Positions 59,681 to 64,000 of a DNA stretch of 64,000 bases are shown here, piece after piece. Under the pieces are notes generated by a model. The model had not been told where the DNA came from. It searched no databases and saw only the letters and a list, made by a program, of their open reading frames with translations. Position 1 is the stretch's first letter. The number at the start of each line of letters is the position of its first letter. Position numbers and translations under genes: made by a program. Origin of the DNA: Cygnus atratus (taxonomy: Eukaryota > Chordata > Aves > Anseriformes > Anatidae); the NCBI RefSeq assembly GCF_013377495.2, contig NC_066396.1, forward strand, positions 4,702,501 through 4,766,500. The letters run 5' to 3'.

Positions 59681-62482
59681 CTAAACCATATCGCTAAGCT
59701 CTACATCTAAACATCTTTTAAAGACCTCCAGGGATGGTGACTCCACCACCTCCCTGGGCAGCCCGTTCCAATGCTTAATAACCCTTTCGGTAAAGAAGTA
59801 CTTCCTAACATCCAACCTAGAACTACCCTGTCGCAACTTTCGCCCATTCCCCCTCGTCCTGTCACCAGGCACGTGGTAGAACAGACCAACCCCCACCTCG
59901 CTATAGCCTCCTTTAAGGTAACTGTAGAGAGCGATAAGGTCGCCCCTGAGCCTCATCTTCTCCAGGCTGAACAACCCCAGCTCCCTCAGCCACTCCTCGT
60001 AAGACTTGTTCTCCAGACCCCTCACCAGCTTGGTCGCCCTTCTCTGGACTCGCTCGAGCACATCCATGTCCTTCCTGTAGCGAGGGGCCCAAAACTGAAC
60101 ACAGTACTCAAGGTGCGGCCTCACCAGAGCTGAGTACAGGGGCACAATCACTTCCCTAGACCTGCTGGCCACACTGCTTCTTATACAGGCCAGGATGCTG
60201 TTGGCCTTCTTGGCCACCTGAGCACACTGCTGGCTCATATTCAGCCGACTATCAACCAATACTCCCAGGTCCTTCTCGGCCAGGCAGCTTTCCAGCCACT
60301 CATCTCCCAGCCTGTAGCTCTGCTTGGGGTTGTTGCGCCCCAGGTGCAGGACCCGGCACTCGGCCTTGTTGAACTTCATAGAGTTGACCTCAGCCCATCG
60401 GTCCAGCCTATCCAGATCCTCCTGCAGAGCCTTCCTACCCTCGAGCAGATCGACACACGCACTTAGCTTGGTGTCATCTGCAAACTTACTGAGGGTGCAC
60501 TGGACGCCCTCATCCAGATCATCGATAAAGATATTAAAGAGGACTGGCCCCAGTACTGAGCCCTGGGGGACACCACTTGTGACCAGCCTCCAACCAGATT
60601 TGACTCCATTCACCACAACTCTCTGGGCCCGGCTATCCAGCCAGTTTCTAACCCAGCGAAGCGTACGCCAGTCCAAGCCAAGAGCAGCCAGTTTCTTGAG
60701 GAGAATGTTGTGGGGAATGGTGTCAAAAGCCTTACTGAGGTCAAGGTAAACCACATCCACAGCCCTTCCCTCATCCACCAAGCGCGTCACTTTGTCATAG
60801 AAGGAGATCAGGTTCGTCAAGCAGGACCTGCCTTTCATAAACCCATGCTGACTGGGCCTGATCGCCTGCTTGCCCTGCAAGTGCCGCGTGATGACCCTCA
60901 AGATAATCTGCTCCATGAGCTTTCCTGGCACTGAGGTCAAACTGACAGGCCTATAGTTCCCCGGGTCTGCCCTCCGGCCCTTCTTATAGATGGGCGTCAC
61001 ATTGGCTAACCGCCAGTCAACTGGGACCTCCCCCGATAGCCAGGACTGCCGATAAATGATGGAAAGCGGCTCAGCCAGCTCCTCCGCCAGTTCTTTCAGT
61101 ACCCTCAGGTGCATCCCATCCGGCCCCATCGACTTGCGCACATCCAAGCTCCTTAGCAGGTCGCCAACCATTTCCTCATGAATAGCGAAGGCCACATCCT
61201 GCTCCCCATCCCCTTCCACCAGCTCAGGGCACTGGGTATCCAGAGAAAAACCGGTATTGCCGCTAAAGACTGAGGCAAAGGCGGCATTAAGCACCTCAGC
61301 CTTTTCCTCATCCTTAGTAACTACGTTTCCCCTCGCATCCAGTAAAGGATGGAGATTCTCCTTAGTCCTCCGTTTCGCGTTGATATATTTGTAAAAGGAT
61401 TTTTTGTTGTCTTTAACGGCAGTAGCCAGGTTGAGTTCCAGATGAGCTTTGGCCTTTCTAATTTTCTCCCTGCACAGCCTCGCTACATCCTTGTAGTCCT
61501 CCTCAGTGGCCCACCCTTTTTTCCAAAGATTATAAACCCTCTTTTTTCTGCTAAGCACAAGCCGCAACTCTCTGTTGAGCCAGGCCGGTCTTCTTCCACG
61601 CCGGCTCGTCTTTGGGCACGTGCGGACGGACCGCTCCTGTGCCGTTAAGATTTCCTTCTTGAGGAGCGCCCAGCCTTCCTGGACTCCTCTGCCCTTCAGA
61701 ACCGCCTCCCAAGGGACTCGGCCAACCAGCGTCCTGAGCAGCTCAAAGTCAGCCCTCCAGAAGTCCAATACAGCAGTTTTACTGGTCCCCTTCCTGGCCT
61801 CACCAAGAATAGAGAACTCTACCATTTCGTGGTCACTCTGCCCAAGACAGCTTCCGACCACCACATCTCCCACCAGTCCTTCTCTGTTTGTGAAGAGAAG
61901 GTCTAGCGGGGCACCACCCCTGATAGGTTCACTGACCAGCTGCGTCAGGAAGCTATCTCCCACGCTCTCCAGAAACCTCCTAGACTGCTTTCTCTGTGCC
62001 GTGTTGTGTTTCCAGGATATGTCCGGGAAGTTGAAGTCCCCCACGAGGACAAGCGCCGACGATTTTGCAACTTCTGTCAGTTGCCTATAAAACTCCTCAT
62101 CCGTCTCCTCATCCTGGTTCGGCGGTCTATAACAGCCCCCGACCAGGATGCTAGCCTTGCCGGCCTTCCCGCGGATCCTAACCCACAGGGATTCAACCTT
62201 ATCATTCCCAGCCTGGAGTTCCACAACATCAAAAGATTCTCTAATGTAGAGAGCCACGCCACCACCCCCTCTGTGCTGCCTGTCCCTCCTGAAGAGCCGA
62301 TAGCCAGGCATTGCAGCACTCCAGTCGTGGGAGCGGTCCCACCACGTCTCCGTGATGGCAACCAAGTCGTAGCCTGCCTGCTGCACAATGGCTTCCAGCT
62401 CCTCCTGTTTGTTACCCATGTTGCGTGCATTAGTGTAGATGCACTTCAGCTGGGCCATCGCCTTCTTCCCCAGCCTAGCCAT
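59681..62482 (-). CDS. CR1 ORF2: endonuclease-reverse transcriptase, intact
   Basis: This is a 933-codon frame from an ATG at 62482 to its stop, without interruption. In CR1-clade LINEs this protein nicks target DNA and reverse-transcribes its own RNA at the nick. The N-terminal APE-like endonuclease (residues about 10-225) shows NARN at 18, ITETWWD (Glu 45), GDFNFPD at 148 and SDHE at 216. A linker follows (about 230-480). The reverse transcriptase (about 490-740) has GNYRPVSLTS near 508, SQHGFMKGRSCL near 544, VVYLDLSKAFD (Asp 581), SGVPQGS at 636 and FADD at 667-670, so the three catalytic aspartates are present. The C-terminal domain ends in HWNGLPREVVESPSLEVF. There is no RNase H domain, as expected for CR1. 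The frame stays open upstream of the ATG, overlapping the end of ORF1, but has no ATG there. The length is normal for the family. Confidence 0.95.
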   Translation of the reverse strand: MARLGKKAMAQLKCIYTNARNMGNKQEELEAIVQQAGYDLVAITETWWDRSHDWSAAMPGYRLFRRDRQHRGGGGVALYIRESFDVVELQAGNDKVESLWVRIRGKAGKASILVGGCYRPPNQDEETDEEFYRQLTEVAKSSALVLVGDFNFPDISWKHNTAQRKQSRRFLESVGDSFLTQLVSEPIRGGAPLDLLFTNREGLVGDVVVGSCLGQSDHEMVEFSILGEARKGTSKTAVLDFWRADFELLRTLVGRVPWEAVLKGRGVQEGWALLKKEILTAQERSVRTCPKTSRRGRRPAWLNRELRLVLSRKKRVYNLWKKGWATEEDYKDVARLCREKIRKAKAHLELNLATAVKDNKKSFYKYINAKRRTKENLHPLLDARGNVVTKDEEKAEVLNAAFASVFSGNTGFSLDTQCPELVEGDGEQDVAFAIHEEMVGDLLRSLDVRKSMGPDGMHLRVLKELAEELAEPLSIIYRQSWLSGEVPVDWRLANVTPIYKKGRRADPGNYRPVSLTSVPGKLMEQIILRVITRHLQGKQAIRPSQHGFMKGRSCLTNLISFYDKVTRLVDEGRAVDVVYLDLSKAFDTIPHNILLKKLAALGLDWRTLRWVRNWLDSRAQRVVVNGVKSGWRLVTSGVPQGSVLGPVLFNIFIDDLDEGVQCTLSKFADDTKLSACVDLLEGRKALQEDLDRLDRWAEVNSMKFNKAECRVLHLGRNNPKQSYRLGDEWLESCLAEKDLGVLVDSRLNMSQQCAQVAKKANSILACIRSSVASRSREVIVPLYSALVRPHLEYCVQFWAPRYRKDMDVLERVQRRATKLVRGLENKSYEEWLRELGLFSLEKMRLRGDLIALYSYLKGGYSEVGVGLFYHVPGDRTRGNGRKLRQGSSRLDVRKYFFTERVIKHWNGLPREVVESPSLEVFKRCLDVELSDMV

Positions 62483-62538
62483 TGTTTCCCCCTGCACAGC
62501 TCCAACAAGCCTTGTTTGAGCCCCGTCCCCCTTCTTAC

Positions 62539-63619
62539 CTAGTTTAAAGCTCTCTCTATGAGCCCCGCCAGCTCCTGGCCTAGGATCCGTTTTCCCCTTG
62601 GAGATAGGGACCCATCTGGGGCCATCAGGCCGGGCGCCAAGTAAAGCTCCCCATGGTGAAAAAAACCAAAATTTCTGTGCTGGCACCAGCCTCTGAGCCA
62701 CCTATTAACCACGTGAGCTTTCCGTGTCCTCTCCGTGCCTCTCCCTTCCCCCGTAGGGATAGACGAAAACACCACCTGCACTCCCGCTCCCTCCACCAAT
62801 CGTCCCAGCCCCCTATAGTCCTGTTTGATAGCCTTGAGGCTTCTCTTTTCAACATCATCACTGCCAGCCTGGACTATCAAAAGCAGGTAATAGTCAGAGG
62901 GGCGAACCAGGTTTGGAAGCTTCCTGGTAACGTCTCTGACCCTGGCCTCAGGGAGGCAGCAGACTTCCCTATGTGTGGGGTCAGGCCGACAAATAGGGCC
63001 CTCCGTTCCCCTGAGGAGGGAGTCGCCCACAACAGTCACCCTTCTTTCTTTCTTGGTGGAGGCAGTCCTGAGGTGTGGAGTCAACTTCCTCACCTCAGGC
63101 ATCCTCCTGGGTAGGCTTCCTACCTCGTCCTCACCCACCGGTCTCTCAAGCTCCAGGGCCTCAAACCTATTGTTCAAGGGCACCTGGGAAGGCGGCGCCG
63201 GAAGGGGAAGGCATCTCCTGCGAGGTCGAGAAGTGACCTGTCTCCATTCCTCCTCAACTCGCAGGTCCCCTCCCTCTGCCCGATGGCGACAGGGCAGGGG
63301 GTCCACCCCCCTTTGCGGCGTCTCACCTTGGTCCTTCTCCCTCCGGTCCTGCAGGGAGTTGCTCCACCAGTCTATCTCCCGCTCGCACTCCGATATCCCT
63401 CAACCTCTGCATCTCCTCCTTGAGTTCCGCCACCACGCGGACCAGGTCGTCCACCTGCTCGCACCTCACGCAAGCCGTCTCTCTGCCTCCTGCCGATGGC
63501 AGCAAGAAGCTCAGACACTCCCCGCATCCGGAGACCTGAACTGCTGCATGTTTGGACGGGCAGTCGGTCTGGGTGTGTACTGACTTCCTAGAGAAAGCAC
63601 CGTGCCTGGTGGACACCAT
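62539..63619 (-). pseudogene. CR1 ORF1 with one frameshift (Cys-rich, coiled coil, esterase)
   Basis: The ATG at 63619 opens a frame with a Cys-rich N-terminus (Cys at 20, 32, 35, 50 and 53; spacing C-x2-C twice, likely zinc-binding). A charged helix follows (about 54-76, VDDLVRVVAELKEEMQRLRD) that fits a coiled coil. The similarity then continues in another frame. The two frames overlap between about 63399 and 63323, and the shift lies near 63385-63399, after MQRLRDI. The rest (to the stop at 62539) holds a basic, proline-rich linker and an SGNH/GDSL esterase domain: VVGDSLLRGTEGPIC, YYLLLIVQAGSDD, NFGFFHHGEL and APDGSLSPRG..QELAGLIERALN. The expected catalytic histidine after DG is not seen. 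CR1 ORF1 is known to carry such zinc-finger and esterase parts. This copy would give a truncated 98-residue product. Confidence 0.9.
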
Positions 63620-63978
63620 TGCAGCCCAGCTGACGGGAGAGTGCCGTTAGAGCAGTTGTCCCTATGGGCGGGTGTGAGCGCTCCGCCCTTCCTGCCCGCC
63701 CTGCCCGCGCTAACTGCCGCGTCACTCCCTGTTTGCCGGCCCTGTTCGCCCCACTCCTGGTCGCTCGCGCTCCCTAAGGGCTGCCTTTGAACGGCCGGGG
63801 GGAGGAGCTGTCGCTGACGCTGCTGGCTCCGCCTACGCCTCGTCAGCCTCCCTCACGAGGGCTGCCGGTGCCTGGCGGCTCCCTCACGTAGGCTCGATGC
63901 CCGAAAAATAGCCCTGCCTGTCCCGATCCCACGCTCCGCTGCAGCACGCGTCTGCCCCGAAGCCGGTCGCCTCGGCAA
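63620..63978 (-). promoter_or_regulatory. CR1 5' UTR, CpG-rich (likely internal promoter)
   Basis: About 360 bp of GC-rich DNA with many CpGs (CGCCCTTCCTGCCCGCC, TCGCTCGCGC, GGCCGGGGGGAGG) lie upstream of ORF1 on the minus strand, in sharp contrast with the AT-rich surroundings. A CTCCCTCACG.GGCT phrase occurs twice about 32 bp apart (near 63849 and 63881), a vestige of tandem organisation. In LINEs the 5' UTR carries the promoter, and that role is inferred here. The retained CpGs mean little time has passed under germline methylation, or that the region is unmethylated. Confidence 0.65.
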
Positions 63979-64000
63979 GTGGATAGAATACATCTCACAA

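Larger units (their letters stand above)
59610..63978 (-). mobile_element. Near-full-length young CR1 LINE (4.4 kb)
   Basis: Read on the minus strand the element has a GC-rich 5' UTR (63978-63620), ORF1 (63619-62539, one frameshift), a 56-bp gap, ORF2 (62482-59681, intact) and a 3' UTR of about 70 bp. The 3' UTR ends around TTGAGGTCTCTTCCAACCTAG, followed by a degenerate tail. Its limits are set by the sharp drop in GC on both sides: at about 63978 the sequence returns to AT-rich DNA for the last 22 bases, and at about 59610 the CR1 similarity stops. The unbroken ORF2 and abundant CpGs indicate a recent insertion. No target-site duplication is clear. The subfamily resembles those I recall from ducks and geese, but this is not verified. 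Confidence 0.95.

Noticed and set aside
62483..62701. N-terminal extension of ORF2 starting at 62701
   Set aside because: The extension has no ATG (its first codon is GTG) and overlaps the end of ORF1 in another frame. The first ATG is at 62482.
59771..63583. Plus-strand frames of 100-200 codons opposite the young CR1
   Set aside because: They are antisense shadows of the GC-rich CR1 ORF1 and ORF2, without ATG context or domains.
1..64000. CRISPR array, operon or prokaryotic system
   Set aside because: No regularly spaced repeats with unique spacers and no bacterial-type gene packing. The sequence is vertebrate in character.
59600..64000. Target-site duplication around the young CR1
   Set aside because: Only a few shared bases (CAAG-like) can be found between the flanks. 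CR1 usually leaves none, and the 5' flank is only 22 bases long here.
1..64000. Endogenous retrovirus or LTR
   Set aside because: No paired LTRs, primer binding site, polypurine tract or gag/pol/env similarity was seen. All RT sequence is of CR1 type (FADD motif, APE-like endonuclease).

Overview
The window looks like non-coding DNA from a bird. It is AT-rich, dense in microsatellites and poly(A)/poly(T) tracts, and carries several CR1 LINE retrotransposons with typical avian CR1 3' ends (ATTCTGTG/ATTCTATG-type tails). I see no host protein-coding exon, rRNA, tRNA or bacterial feature. Every convincing protein-coding stretch belongs to CR1. The 3' part of the copy at 59.6-64.0 kb resembles my recollection of CR1 sequences from ducks and geese, and the copy at 48.4 kb resembles the galliform CR1-F type. 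The order of bird is therefore a guess. Whether this is an intron or an intergenic gene desert cannot be decided from the window alone.

Layout: 1-28 kb is mostly single-copy AT-rich sequence with simple repeats, two CR1 fragments (about 2.0 kb minus, 5.2-5.8 kb plus), a cluster of TAATTG motifs (10.8-11.0 kb) and a few stretches that read like conserved non-coding DNA. At 27.96-28.09 kb there is a probable ancient L2/MIR-like relic, followed by a 0.8 kb CR1 fragment (28.4-29.2 kb, minus). From 29 to 48 kb there are three trinucleotide arrays (29.5, 34.8, 35.1 kb), an old diverged duplication (36.2/36.7 kb), an AT-satellite-like block (39.4-39.65 kb), a possible short CR1 tail (39.2 kb) and an old CR1 (42.3-42.8 kb). 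From 48.4 to 64 kb CR1 dominates: a 1.2 kb 5'-truncated copy (48.4-49.6), a 3.6 kb copy with decayed ORF1 and ORF2 (50.4-54.06), a short tail fragment (55.3-55.4) and a near-full-length young copy (about 59.6-63.98).

The 59.6-63.98 kb element is the most informative feature. On the minus strand it has a GC- and CpG-rich 5' UTR, an ORF1 (Cys-rich motif, coiled coil, SGNH/GDSL esterase) broken by one frameshift, and an uninterrupted 933-codon ORF2 with all the recognisable endonuclease and reverse transcriptase motifs. In CR1 elements ORF1 and ORF2 come from one bicistronic RNA. ORF1 is thought to act as an RNA-binding/esterase accessory protein, and ORF2 nicks the target and primes reverse transcription. 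I did not find a previously undescribed multi-gene system. The findings concern the state of these CR1 copies, motif clusters with helical spacing, local duplications and unusual simple-sequence structure.
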